DNA of 64,000 bases, from positions 1 through 64,000 of the forward strand of contig LQPB01000076.1 in the NCBI GenBank assembly GCA_002102225.1, given 5' to 3'. The notes under the pieces are model-generated. The model had not been told where the DNA came from. It did not search any database and was given only the letters and a program-made list of their open reading frames with translations. This document shows, piece by piece, positions 44,049 to 53,092 of the stretch. How positions within the stretch are numbered: position 1 is the stretch's first letter; each line of letters starts with the position of its first letter. This stretch comes from Mycobacterium interjectum (GTDB taxonomy: Bacteria; Actinomycetota; Actinomycetes; Mycobacteriales; Mycobacteriaceae). The position numbers and the translations under genes are program-made.

Positions 44049-45341
44049 GTGCGTTCTGTGGAGGAGCAGCAGGCCCGGATAACGGCGGCCGCGGTGGCCC
44101 CGCGGCCGATACGGGTGGCCATCGCCGAGGCACAGGGATTGATGTGCGCCGAGGAAGTGGTCACCGAGCGACCCATGCCCGGCTTCGACCAGGCCGCGAT
44201 CGACGGCTACGCGGTGCGCAGCGTCGACGTGCTGGGCATCGGCGAGGTGGGCGCCGAGGGCCTCGGCGAGCCGCCCGACGAATCCGGAGGCGACGAGGAC
44301 ACGCGCGACGGCCTGGTCCTGCCGGTGATGGGCACCATCGAGGCGGGCTCGCGCACCCCCAGCCGGCTGCAGCCGCGGCAGGCCGTCCGGGTGCAGACCG
44401 GGGCCCCGCTGCCCACCCTGGCCGACGCCGTCCTGCCGGTGCGCTGGACCGACGGCGGGAGGTCGCACGTGCGGATCCTGCGCGGGGCGCCTTCGGGCGC
44501 CTACGTGCGCCGCGCCGGCGACGACGTCCAGCCCGGTGACGTCGCGGTGCGCGCCGGGACGATCATCGGCGCCGCGCAGGTCGGGCTGCTGGCCGCGGTC
44601 GGCCGGGACCGGGTATTGGTGCACCCGCGCCCGCGGGTGTCGGTGATGGCCGTGGGCGGCGAGCTGGTCGACATCTCGCGCACGCCCGGCAACGGTCAGG
44701 TCTACGACGTCAACTCCTATGCGTTGGCGGCGGCGGCCCGGGACGCCGGTGCGGAGGTCAACCGAATCGGCATCGTGCCCAACGACCCCAACGAGCTGCG
44801 CGAGGTCGTCGAGGGCCAGATCAACCGCGCCGAGGTCGTCGTGCTCGCCGGGGCGGTCGGGGGCGCGGCCGCCGAGGCGGTGCGGCTGGTGCTGTCCGAG
44901 CTCGGCGACATGGAGGTCGTCCGGGTCGGCATGCACCCGGGGTCCGTTCAGGGCTTCGGCCAGCTCGGGCGCGAGGGCGTTCCGACGTTTCTGCTGCCGG
45001 CCAACCCGGTCAGCGCGCTGGTGGTGTTCGAGGTGATGGTCCGGCCGCTGATCCGGCTGTCGCTGGGCAAGCGGCAGCCGATGCGCCGGATGGTGCAGGC
45101 CCGCGCCCTGTCGCCGATCACGTCCGTCGCCGGGCGCAAGGGCTACCTGCGCGGTCAGCTGATGCGCGATCAGGACACCGGTGAGTACCTGGTGCAGGCG
45201 CTGGGCGGGGCCCCCGGGGCGTCCTCACACCTGCTGGCCACGCTGGCCGAGGCGAACTGCCTGGTAGTGGTGCCCAGCGGGGCCGAGCAGATCCGCACCG
45301 GTGAGATCGTCGACGTCGCCTTCCTGGCCCAGCGCGGCTAG
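44049..45341 (+). CDS. moeA1: MoeA/gephyrin-like protein (Glp homologue) with degenerate molybdotransferase motifs
   Basis: 430 residues with the four-domain MoeA layout: RPMPGFDQAAIDGYAVRS near 42, GTIEAGSR near 95, VQTGAPLPTLADAVLPV near 115, and the MPT-binding domain from about 190. Several normally invariant motifs are altered: the STGDEL-type motif reads AVGGELVD, the SGGVSxGxxD loop reads LAGAVGGAAAE, and LPGNPVS reads LPANPVS. This suggests weak or lost molybdenum-insertion activity. In Corynebacterium the orthologue Glp is reported to work in cell division with receptor GlpR, encoded two genes downstream here as well. Corresponds to Rv0994. Confidence 0.88.
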   Translation: MRSVEEQQARITAAAVAPRPIRVAIAEAQGLMCAEEVVTERPMPGFDQAAIDGYAVRSVDVLGIGEVGAEGLGEPPDESGGDEDTRDGLVLPVMGTIEAGSRTPSRLQPRQAVRVQTGAPLPTLADAVLPVRWTDGGRSHVRILRGAPSGAYVRRAGDDVQPGDVAVRAGTIIGAAQVGLLAAVGRDRVLVHPRPRVSVMAVGGELVDISRTPGNGQVYDVNSYALAAAARDAGAEVNRIGIVPNDPNELREVVEGQINRAEVVVLAGAVGGAAAEAVRLVLSELGDMEVVRVGMHPGSVQGFGQLGREGVPTFLLPANPVSALVVFEVMVRPLIRLSLGKRQPMRRMVQARALSPITSVAGRKGYLRGQLMRDQDTGEYLVQALGGAPGASSHLLATLAEANCLVVVPSGAEQIRTGEIVDVAFLAQRG

Positions 45342-45357
45342 GCGACACATCCGCACC

Positions 45358-46017
45358 ATGCTCGTGAACCTGTTGCGCACCAATTCCCGTCATCCGGGTT
45401 GGCCGCTGGACGTGGGGCCGCTGCGGGTCCCGGCCGGGGTCGTCCGGCTGCGGGCGGTGCGGATGCGCGACGGCGCGCAATGGAGCCGCATCCGGCTGGC
45501 CGACCGCGCCCATCTGGAGCCGTGGGAGCCCAGCACCGACGGCGATTGGACCGTCCGGCACACGGTCGCCGCATGGCCGGCGCTGTGCTCCGGCCTGCGC
45601 GCGGAGGCCCGCAAGGGCCGGATGCTGCCCTACGTCATCGAGCTCGACGGGCGGTTCTGCGGCCAGCTGACCATCGGCAACGTCACCCACGGGGCGCTGC
45701 GCTCGGCGTGGATCGGCTACTGGGTGCCCCGCTCGGCCACCGGCGGCGGGGTCGCGACGGCCGCGCTGGCGCTGGGTCTCGATCACTGCTTCGGCCCGGT
45801 CATGCTGCACCGCGTGGAGGCCACCGTGCGCCCGGAGAACGCCGCGAGCCGCGCCGTGCTGGCCAAGGTCGGCTTCCGGGAGGAGGGCCTTTTGCGCCGG
45901 TACCTCGAGGTCGACCGGGCGTGGCGCGATCACCTGCTGATGGCCATCACGGTCGAGGAGGTGCAGGGATCGGTGGCCTCGACCCTGGTCCGCGCCGGCC
46001 ACGCGAGCTGGGCGTGA
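45358..46017 (+). CDS. rimJ: GNAT N-acetyltransferase, RimJ/RimL family
   Basis: 219 residues. The GNAT core is visible: RLRAVRMRDGAQWSRIRL strand-helix, IGYWVPRSATGGGVATAALAL near residues 120-141 with the acetyl-CoA loop, and RPENAASRAVLAKVGFREEGLLRRYLEV near 160-187. Annotated as ribosomal-protein S5 alanine acetyltransferase, though the true substrate may be another protein or an antibiotic-like amine. ATG at 45358 lies 16 bases after the moeA1 stop, so the genes are co-transcribed; a shorter form starting nearer VGPLRVPAG is possible. Corresponds to Rv0995. Confidence 0.88.
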   Translation: MLVNLLRTNSRHPGWPLDVGPLRVPAGVVRLRAVRMRDGAQWSRIRLADRAHLEPWEPSTDGDWTVRHTVAAWPALCSGLRAEARKGRMLPYVIELDGRFCGQLTIGNVTHGALRSAWIGYWVPRSATGGGVATAALALGLDHCFGPVMLHRVEATVRPENAASRAVLAKVGFREEGLLRRYLEVDRAWRDHLLMAITVEEVQGSVASTLVRAGHASWA

Positions 46018-46096
46018 GCCGCTGACACCGAGACGGCACCGTGCCGTGAGCTGTGGCTAGCGCGACACGAGTGACGTTTGGTGCTTGTGAGAGGCA

Positions 46097-46114
46097 AATT
46101 ACAGGTGTGTAATT
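46097..46114. promoter_or_regulatory. AT-rich inverted repeat upstream of glpR
   Basis: AATTACA and TGTAATT are perfect 7-bp arms around GGTG. It is strikingly AT-rich for this genome and lies between rimJ and glpR, 78 bases before the glpR ATG. Could be an operator or overlap a promoter for glpR; no factor can be named. Confidence 0.5.
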
Positions 46115-46192
46115 GTGCTGGTCACCCTGCCCCGGCCGCGCCGGCCACCGACGAGCCCCGCGGGGGTCAGGGCCAGTGAGGAGCACGTCATC

Positions 46193-47227
46193 ATGCCAAG
46201 CATCCCGCAGTCACTGTTGTGGATCTCGCTCGTGGTGCTGTGGCTGTTTGTGCTGGTCCCGATGCTCATCAGCAAGCGCGACGCGGTGCGTCGCACCAGC
46301 GACGTGGCGCTGGCGACGCGGGTGCTCAACGGCGCCGGGTCCCGGCTGGCCAAGCGCGGCGGGCCCGCCGCCGGGCATCGCAGCGACCCGCACTGGAAGC
46401 CGGAGGAGGACGCGACCGACGACGAGCTGGCCCAGGACGACTACGAGGAGCGCGAGGAGGAAGCCGACACCGACGTGCATCCGGCGCGTCCGGTCGTGGT
46501 GAAGGTCGCGGAAGTCGAGCAGACCGAGCCCGACTACCTCGACGTCGACGTCATCGAGGATTCCGGTGCGTTGCCGGCGGGCGCCGGCGCCGAGCTGGCC
46601 GAGCCCGACGAGGATGAGGCCGCCGTCGAGACCGAGCCCCAGACCGTCGCCGAGCACGCCGAGGCTGACGACGAAGACGCGGACCTGGAGGACCGGTACG
46701 AATACGTCGAGGACTCTTCGGGTTTGGAGCCCGAAGCGGACCGCGAGGAGGACGAGGATCCCCGCGCGTTCGTCGCGCCGGGGGCATCCCGGCGGCGCCG
46801 GTTCGACCCCAAGACCGCGGCCGCGGTCAGTGCCCGCAAGTACGCCTTCCGCAAGCGGGTGCTGATGGTGATGGCGGTCTTCCTGATCGGCTCGGCCACC
46901 GCCGCCTTCGAGGTGTCGCCGACGGCCTGGTGGGTGTGCGGGACCGCGACCGCGGTGACCCTGCTGTACCTGGCCTACCTGCGCGGGCAGACCCGCATCG
47001 AGGAGAGGGTGCGCCGCCGCCGGATGCAGCGGATGGCTCGCGCGCGCCTTGGCGTAGAAAACGCCTACGACCGCGAGTACGACGTGGTGCCCTCGCGGCT
47101 GCGGCGGCCCGGCGCGGTGGTGCTGGAGATCGACGACGAGGACCCGATCTTCGAGCACCTCGAGTACGCCATGCCGATGCGGAACTACGGTTGGCCCAGG
47201 GACCTGCCGCGCGCGGTCGGCGAATAG
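46193..47227 (+). CDS. glpR: Gephyrin-like protein receptor GlpR, divisome-associated membrane protein
   Basis: 344 residues. Starts at ATG 46193 so that the hydrophobic helix LLWISLVVLWLFVLVPMLI begins at about residue 8. A long acidic, disordered region (about 60-200, many Asp/Glu) follows, then two transmembrane helices near 226-266, then a basic segment (RIEERVRRRRMQRMARARLG) and a short conserved C-terminus ending near NYGWPRDLPRAVGE. This matches Rv0996 and the receptor GlpR shown in Corynebacterium to bind Glp (the MoeA-like protein) and connect FtsZ with elongation factors. Its neighbour moeA1 is the candidate partner. Confidence 0.82.
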   Translation: MPSIPQSLLWISLVVLWLFVLVPMLISKRDAVRRTSDVALATRVLNGAGSRLAKRGGPAAGHRSDPHWKPEEDATDDELAQDDYEEREEEADTDVHPARPVVVKVAEVEQTEPDYLDVDVIEDSGALPAGAGAELAEPDEDEAAVETEPQTVAEHAEADDEDADLEDRYEYVEDSSGLEPEADREEDEDPRAFVAPGASRRRRFDPKTAAAVSARKYAFRKRVLMVMAVFLIGSATAAFEVSPTAWWVCGTATAVTLLYLAYLRGQTRIEERVRRRRMQRMARARLGVENAYDREYDVVPSRLRRPGAVVLEIDDEDPIFEHLEYAMPMRNYGWPRDLPRAVGE

Positions 47228-47277
47228 CGCCGGCGGTTCGGCGGTTCGGCTGGCGGCTGGTAGCCTGCTAGCGGTCA

Positions 47278-47353
47278 GGGGCTATGGCGCAGTTGGTAGC
47301 GCGACTCGTTCGCATCGAGTAGGTCAGGGGTTCGAATCCCCTTAGCTCCACCA
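47278..47353 (+). tRNA. tRNA-Ala (anticodon CGC)
   Basis: 76 nt with encoded CCA. Acceptor stem GGGGCTA pairs with TAGCTCC (one G-U pair); D arm GCGC-AGTTGGTA-GCGC; anticodon stem ACTCG/CGAGT with loop TTCGCAT, anticodon CGC, reading GCG; T arm AGGGG-TTCGAAT-CCCCT; discriminator A followed by CCA at 47351-47353. Downstream bases 47354-47413 hold only a short direct repeat of GCGTCCGCAC. Confidence 0.97.
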
Positions 47354-47413
47354 CATTTGAGCAGGTCAGGCCGCTCCTCGCCAATGAGGCGTCCGCACTA
47401 GCGTCCGCACCGG

Positions 47414-47788
47414 TCACATCATCGGGGGAAACGGCAGCAGCCAGATCACCGACGGATCGACGGAGCCCCGATATTGCGGGCAATACGATGCCACCGAATC
47501 GCCGACGAAGAAGCCGGCTTGCCGCTTTGTCGTGACATTCAGCTGCGGGTCCTTCATCGCCTTCAATGCGATCAGGCTCGAGTCTTGGCCCTTGTCAAAA
47601 GCAGCGCATACCGCTCGGCCAAGCGCGATTGTGGCGTCGCGGTCACCGACGTCGATCCCGTAATTCTGCAGCGCGGCAATGAAGGCATCGTCGGTCGCGT
47701 CTGCCGATGCTGGGGCCGCGGGAAGCAGCGAGGCGGCGGCCAGCAGGAGAGCGCAGACCTTCGACCAGCTCCTTGGACCGACGTTCAT
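47414..47788 (-). CDS. Secreted DUF732 protein
   Basis: 124 residues. The N-terminus MNVGPRSWSKVCALLLAAASLLPAAPASADA is a clear Sec signal with cleavage after ASA. The mature part has the DUF732 pattern DDAFIAALQNYGID...ATIALGRAVCAAFDKG with two Cys (near 77 and 110), expected to form a disulfide. DUF732 proteins are small secreted helical proteins common in mycobacteria and of unknown function. ATG at 47788 gives the best signal peptide; the frame is open further upstream. It lies directly beyond tRNA-Ala, facing it. Confidence 0.82.
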   Translation of the reverse strand: MNVGPRSWSKVCALLLAAASLLPAAPASADATDDAFIAALQNYGIDVGDRDATIALGRAVCAAFDKGQDSSLIALKAMKDPQLNVTTKRQAGFFVGDSVASYCPQYRGSVDPSVIWLLPFPPMM

Positions 47789-48019
47789 GTAGTCGCGGCG
47801 TCCTCTCCGTAATGCGCACCAGTCGGTGACGCCATTAATTCGATAGTGACAGAACTCCCCGCGCCGCAGGCGCACCCTCCCGTCAGGAGCGCCTCGCCTG
47901 CCTCCGCGGCGGGGTCGCCGGTTGTAGGCCCCGGATATGGGTACTGATCCAGTTGTCACCCACGAGGACCACATCTCGACCACGCGTGCTGCCTGCGGGT
48001 GCCAGCGAGAAAGGACCCA

Positions 48020-49117
48020 ATGCCGGACCCCGACGCAACCGACGCGCTGCTGCAAGAACTCTTGTGGACGTACGGGCCGTGCGGCCAGGAGGACGACGTT
48101 CGCACGGTATGCGCGCGCGAACTGCAACCCGTCGTCGACGACATGTGGACCGACGACGCCGGCAACCTGATCGGCTACATCGGAGCCGGCGGCCCGCCCG
48201 AGGGCACGGACCACCGGCACCGATCGACCGCCGGCCAGAGCGCCGCGACGCGGGTGATGGCGCACATGGACGAACTCTCCATGCTGGTCAAGCGGATCGA
48301 GCCCGACGGCACCCTGCACCTGACGCAGCTGGGGACGATGTACCCCGGGAATTTCGGGCTCGGTCCCGTGGCCGTGCTCGGCGAGAACGAGACGTTCACC
48401 GCGGTGCTCACGCTGGGCTCCGAGCACACCACCAAGGAAAGCCCGCGGATCTGGCAGACCAAACCGGACAAGGGCGACCGGTCGCTGGACTGGCACCACG
48501 TCTACGTCTTCACCGGCCGCACTACCGAGCAGCTCGCCGCCGCGGGCGTGCACCCCGGCACGCGGGTGTGCGTCGAGCGGAGCAAAAGGACTCTGGTCGA
48601 GATCGGCGACTACGTCGGGTCTTACTTCCTCGACGACCGCGCCGCCGTGACCGCGCTCCTGAACGCCGCCCGCCTGCTGCGTGAGCGCGGACAACGGCCG
48701 ACCGAGGACGTCTACGTCGTGTTCACCACCAACGAGGAGATCGGCGGCGTGGGCGGCTCCTACGCCAGCGCCACCCTGCCCGGCACGCTCACCCTGGCCC
48801 TGGAGGTCGGCCCCACCGAGCGGGAGTACGGGACCACCGTCGGCGGCGGTCCCATCGTCGGTTACAGCGACGCGTTGTGCGTCTACGACAAGGACGTCGC
48901 CGACCGGCTGATGGAGATCGCCGACCACCACGGGTTCGAACCCCAAGCGGCGGCCCTGGGCGCGTTCATGTCCGACGCCTCCCATTCCAAGGCCAATGGG
49001 CTGACACCGCGGGCGGCCCTGCTGTGCCTGCCCACGCTGAGCACCCACGGCTACGAGGTCATCTTGCGGCGCTCCATCGAGGCCGTGGCCGAGATCGTCG
49101 TCGACCTCGTGGTGTGA
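48020..49117 (+). CDS. M42-family metallo-aminopeptidase
   Basis: 365 residues. Di-zinc site residues are in place: His/Asp in MAHMDELSM near 86, bridging Asp in FLDDRAAVTALL near 207, Glu pair in TTNEEIGGVG near 243, Asp/Glu in LEVGPTE near 265, and His in LSTHGYEV near 345. These define the M42 glutamyl-aminopeptidase/PepD-like tetrahedral peptidases, which trim peptides in the cytosol. ATG at 48020 follows AAAGGA at 5 bases. The 231-base leader (47789-48019) shows no other element I can name. Not at this locus in M. tuberculosis as I recall. Confidence 0.87.
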   Translation: MPDPDATDALLQELLWTYGPCGQEDDVRTVCARELQPVVDDMWTDDAGNLIGYIGAGGPPEGTDHRHRSTAGQSAATRVMAHMDELSMLVKRIEPDGTLHLTQLGTMYPGNFGLGPVAVLGENETFTAVLTLGSEHTTKESPRIWQTKPDKGDRSLDWHHVYVFTGRTTEQLAAAGVHPGTRVCVERSKRTLVEIGDYVGSYFLDDRAAVTALLNAARLLRERGQRPTEDVYVVFTTNEEIGGVGGSYASATLPGTLTLALEVGPTEREYGTTVGGGPIVGYSDALCVYDKDVADRLMEIADHHGFEPQAAALGAFMSDASHSKANGLTPRAALLCLPTLSTHGYEVILRRSIEAVAEIVVDLVV

Positions 49118-49159
49118 CCCGACGAAAACCCCTCGGGCGCAACGCGTTAGCCGCGCCGT

Positions 49160-49900
49160 TCAGCCGGGCTTGGTGGCGACGACGAACTGCAACACGCGCT
49201 GCGTCTGTTGCTCGACGTCGACCAGGCCGGCCGACGAGAACAGGTCTACGAAGGCGTGGCGGTCGAACATGGTCAAGCCGATCACCCGCGCCCCACCGGT
49301 CAGGACGTGCCGAAGCGGTGGCAGACCGGCGGCGTAGCTGGTGAGGATGGCAATTCGGCCGCCCGGCGCGAGCACCCGGACCATCTCGCGGGCCACCAGG
49401 AACGGCTCGGGGATCGGATACAGCGCGCCGAAACAGCAGACGGCGTCGAATGTTTCGTCGGCGAACGGCAACGTTCGGGCATCGCCGCGGACATAACAGG
49501 TGCGTGCACCGCCGTTGTCCAGCACGGCGCGCGTGAGCATCGGCTCGGAAATGTCGAAACCCACCGCAAGGCCACCGTCCGGCAGTTCGGATGCCAGCGG
49601 GCCGGTGAAATTGCCTGGCCCGCAGGCCACGTCGAGCAACCGCGACGCGGTGGCCAGGTGAAGGGCCGACGCCGCGCGGCGCCGCTCGGCGCGGGCCGTG
49701 ACGCCGCTGGCCACGTAGAAGGACGTGGGCCGCCACAGCCGCTCGTACACGGTCGCGACGAAGGGACTGTTCATCGCGCGCTGCGCAAACGTCGGGGCCG
49801 GAGACGTCGTGGATTCGCCCAACACGTCGAGGAAACCGTTGCGCAGCACGGCGGTCGTCTCGAGGAGAGCGCGGGTCAGCTCGATCGGATCCTGAGTCAT
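49160..49900 (-). CDS. Class I SAM-dependent methyltransferase
   Basis: 246 residues. Motif I LLDVACGPGNF near residue 90, acidic residue ending strand 2 in VGFDISEPML near 115, motif for the adenine pocket GDARTLPFADETFDAVCCFGALYPIP near 140-165, and GGRIAILTSY near 182. Resembles ubiquinone/menaquinone-type and mycobacterial small-molecule methyltransferases; the substrate is unknown. The N-terminal 55 residues form a helical cap. It converges on the M42 peptidase gene and is divergent from the lysine acetyltransferase, with a 104-base spacer between. Confidence 0.85.
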   Translation of the reverse strand: MTQDPIELTRALLETTAVLRNGFLDVLGESTTSPAPTFAQRAMNSPFVATVYERLWRPTSFYVASGVTARAERRRAASALHLATASRLLDVACGPGNFTGPLASELPDGGLAVGFDISEPMLTRAVLDNGGARTCYVRGDARTLPFADETFDAVCCFGALYPIPEPFLVAREMVRVLAPGGRIAILTSYAAGLPPLRHVLTGGARVIGLTMFDRHAFVDLFSSAGLVDVEQQTQRVLQFVVATKPG

Positions 49901-49986
49901 GGGTTTGCTTTCGTGGAGCTTTCACTGGGGCGGTCGCGACCCCAGGGTAGTGGCGGCCCCTTGCCGCGTCCCGAACACACCCATAA

Positions 49987-51021
<1,035 letters not shown>

Positions 51022-51027
51022 ACGGGC

Positions 51028-51696
51028 ATGCGGCCGTTCTGGATTGGCGTGCCCCTGGCCCTGCTGGCCGCGTGCGCGCACCCACCCGCGCCCACCCCGT
51101 CCACGACCACCAAGTCGACGGCCCACAGCGCCGCGGTCAACCCCTCCAACATCAAGCGGGTGGTGCGCGACCTACCGCCCAACTACGAGGTCACCACCGG
51201 CATCCCCAGCGGGGTCTCGCCCAGGGTGATCTGGAGCCTCGAGGCCGACGCGCGGGCCGATCCGCCGCAATGCGCCGCGCTCGCCGACCCCGGCAACGGA
51301 CGCGACCAAACCGCGCAGGGCTTTTCCGCCTCGGGCACCGGCGGCATCGTCAACGCGGTGGTGGTGGCTTTGCCCGGCCCGGTGGACCTCGACGGGGGCG
51401 TGGTGGGGGCGTGCGGTCGGTGGACCGTGAGCGACGGGCACACCACGGCCAAAGTCAGCCTGGTCGACGCCCCGCACATCGAGGGCGCCGAAACCCTCGG
51501 CATGGTGGCCGACACCAAGTCATCGGTTGAGTCGGGCACCGAAATCGATTCGCGCGCATACACCTTCACGGCATACCTCGGCAACTTCTACGCCTTCACG
51601 ACGCTGACCACGGACCCGGGTTCGGCCCTCCCGGCGCTGCCGCCCCAATTCGTCGCCGATCTGCTCGTCAAAACGGTGTCCACGTTGCGCAGCTGA
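51028..51696 (+). CDS. DUF5642 lipoprotein
   Basis: 222 residues. MRPFWIGVPLALLAAC is a lipoprotein signal with lipobox LLAAC, Cys at 16. The mature part starts Pro/Thr-rich, then a DUF5642-type domain with IKRVVRDLPPNYEVTTGIP and conserved Cys residues (CAAL, GACG). Function unknown; probably an envelope-attached binding protein. It begins 6 bases after the acetyltransferase stop, so it is in that operon. A paralogue of the same domain type follows immediately, suggesting local duplication. Confidence 0.8.
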   Translation: MRPFWIGVPLALLAACAHPPAPTPSTTTKSTAHSAAVNPSNIKRVVRDLPPNYEVTTGIPSGVSPRVIWSLEADARADPPQCAALADPGNGRDQTAQGFSASGTGGIVNAVVVALPGPVDLDGGVVGACGRWTVSDGHTTAKVSLVDAPHIEGAETLGMVADTKSSVESGTEIDSRAYTFTAYLGNFYAFTTLTTDPGSALPALPPQFVADLLVKTVSTLRS

Positions 51697-51710
51697 GCGT
51701 CCGCTTTGGG

Positions 51711-51716
51711 TAGATT
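51711..51716 (+). promoter_or_regulatory. Leaderless -10 element of the second lipoprotein gene
   Basis: TAGATT, then 7 bases, then GTG at 51724. Confidence 0.6.
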
Positions 51717-51723
51717 GGCCACG

Positions 51724-52374
51724 GTGTTCAAGCTTTTGCTCGCGACCGCGTCGGTGTGCGTGCTCGCCGGCTGCTCGGGGGGCGAGCACGCCGTGAAGGC
51801 CGACATCGGCAAGGTCGCGGACGTGAAGTCGAGCTTCGGGCCCGAGTACAGGGTTACCGACATCTCCGAACGGGCGATCGACCCCAAGCTGCTCTCGGCT
51901 CGCAAGCTGCCCGACGGCCTGACGTTCGACCCGGCGAACTGCGCGAAAGTGGCGGTGGGGCCGGACATGCCGCCCGACCTGCAGGGCAACATGGCAGCCG
52001 TCTCCGCCGAGGGCAACGGAAACCGTTTCGTCGTCATCGCCATCGAGACCTCAAAAGCCTTGCCGTTCAACGACCCCGGAAAAGACTGCGCCAAGGTCGC
52101 ATTCGTCGGGACCGGGGTGCGGGGCGGCATCGAAGTGATCGACGCGCCGCACATCGACGGGGCCCGCACGACGGGCGTGCATCGTGTGCTGCAGGCCCTG
52201 GTGGCCGGGGGTGCGCGCACTGGCGAGCTGTACGACTATTCGGCGCAATTCGGCGAGTACCAGGTGATCGTCATCGCCAACCCGCTGGTCATTCCCGACC
52301 AGCCGGTCGCCAAGATCGACACGCAGCGGGCCCGCGACCTGCTGGTCAAGGCCGTGGCCGCGGTCCGCAGTTAG
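51724..52374 (+). CDS. DUF5642 lipoprotein, paralogue of the preceding gene
   Basis: 216 residues from GTG 51724. The signal FKLLLATASVCVLAGCSGG has lipobox LAGC. The mature domain shows VADVKSSFGPEYRVTDISERAIDP near 30, LTFDPANCAKVA near 70 and GKDCAKVAFVG near 120; the two Cys can form a disulfide. It shares the layout and C-terminal RDLLVKAVAAVRS with the upstream lipoprotein (FVADLLVKTVSTLRS). A TTG further upstream in frame is less likely because a -10 hexamer sits 7 bases before this GTG, which implies a separate leaderless promoter. Confidence 0.8.
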   Translation: MFKLLLATASVCVLAGCSGGEHAVKADIGKVADVKSSFGPEYRVTDISERAIDPKLLSARKLPDGLTFDPANCAKVAVGPDMPPDLQGNMAAVSAEGNGNRFVVIAIETSKALPFNDPGKDCAKVAFVGTGVRGGIEVIDAPHIDGARTTGVHRVLQALVAGGARTGELYDYSAQFGEYQVIVIANPLVIPDQPVAKIDTQRARDLLVKAVAAVRS

Positions 52375-52381
52375 GTCGATG

Positions 52382-52426
52382 GTGGCGACCCACTGCGCCC
52401 GGCCAGGCCGCGCTTGTGGTCGCCAC
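52382..52426. terminator. Inverted repeat between convergent genes
   Basis: GTGGCGACC (52382-52390) and GGTCGCCAC (52418-52426) form a perfect 9-bp stem; the inner GC-rich loop can extend pairing. The right arm touches the alkB stop codon and the left arm follows the lipoprotein stop by 7 bases, so it can end both transcripts. Confidence 0.6.
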
Positions 52427-53022
52427 TAGCGCACGTCGCGGGGGCGGAACTGGATGCTGACCCGCGGGCCGGTCGGTGCCGACGTCTTGGGCACCGCGTG
52501 CTCCCAGGTGCGCTGGCACGACCCGCCCATCACCAGCAGATCGCCATGCGCCTGGGGCAGCCGCAGCGACGGGCCCCCGCCGCGGCGGCGCATCGCGAAG
52601 GTGCGGGTGGCGCCGAGGCTGACGATCGCCACCATGGTGTCCTGCGAGCTGCTGCGACCGATGGTGTCGCCGTGCCAGGCGACGCTGTCGGAGCCGTCGC
52701 GGTAACAACACAATCCGACGGTGGTGAACGGCTCACCGAGCTCGCCGGCGTAGATGTCGTTGAGCCGCCGGCGCAGCCGCCCCAACACCGGATGCGGGGG
52801 CTCCTCGACGGCCAGGTCGTGAAAGCTGACCAGCCGCGGCACATCGACCACCCGGTCGTACATGTGGCGTCGCTCGGCCCGCCACGGCACCGCCGACAGC
52901 AGCTCGACGAGCAGGCCATCGGCATCGGTCAGCCAGCTGGCGCGGATCTCGATGAAGGCGCCGTCGCCGAGCTCCCTGCGCTCGGTGTGCTCGAACAGCG
53001 AGCCCTGTACCGCGATGCCCAC
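52426..53022 (-). CDS. alkB: AlkB-type Fe(II)/2-oxoglutarate-dependent dioxygenase
   Basis: 198 residues. The double-stranded beta-helix core has the iron triad His/Asp in VAWHGDTIG near 113 and His in WEHAVPK near 173, and the 2-oxoglutarate Arg in RVSIQFRPR at the C-terminus. PWRAERRHMYDRVV near 45 fits the nucleotide-recognition lid. It belongs to the ALKBH2/3-like group that oxidatively removes methyl groups from alkylated DNA or RNA. GTG at 53022 is chosen because TAAACT lies 7 bases upstream. Corresponds to Rv1000c. Divergent from arcA across 70 bases. Confidence 0.88.
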   Translation of the reverse strand: MGIAVQGSLFEHTERRELGDGAFIEIRASWLTDADGLLVELLSAVPWRAERRHMYDRVVDVPRLVSFHDLAVEEPPHPVLGRLRRRLNDIYAGELGEPFTTVGLCCYRDGSDSVAWHGDTIGRSSSQDTMVAIVSLGATRTFAMRRRGGGPSLRLPQAHGDLLVMGGSCQRTWEHAVPKTSAPTGPRVSIQFRPRDVR

Positions 53023-53029
53023 GCCCCCC

Positions 53030-53035
53030 AGTTTA
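53030..53035 (-). promoter_or_regulatory. Leaderless -10 element of alkB
   Basis: Minus-strand TAAACT, then 7 bases, then GTG at 53022. Confidence 0.55.
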
Positions 53036-53079
53036 TCGCACACCCGTTCGATCGAGGGCTGACCGGGTGGGCGACCGGC

Positions 53080-53085
53080 TACCGT
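53080..53085 (+). promoter_or_regulatory. Leaderless -10 element of arcA
   Basis: TACCGT, then 7 bases, then GTG at 53093. Confidence 0.55.
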
Positions 53086-53092
53086 TTCCACC

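Noticed and set aside
46115-46192. 26-residue N-terminal extension of GlpR from GTG 46115
   Set aside because: It would put a Pro/Arg-rich stretch before the first membrane helix and start inside the AT-rich dyad region; ATG 46193 gives the N-terminus typical of the family.
47354-47413. Attachment-site duplication next to the tRNA
   Set aside because: No second copy of the tRNA 3' end and no integrase are present in the window; only a short 10-base direct repeat is seen.
47268-47483. Minus-strand ORF containing ELRGFEPLTYSMRTSRAT
   Set aside because: This peptide is the well-known artefact of translating across a tRNA gene antisense; the DNA is tRNA-Ala(CGC).
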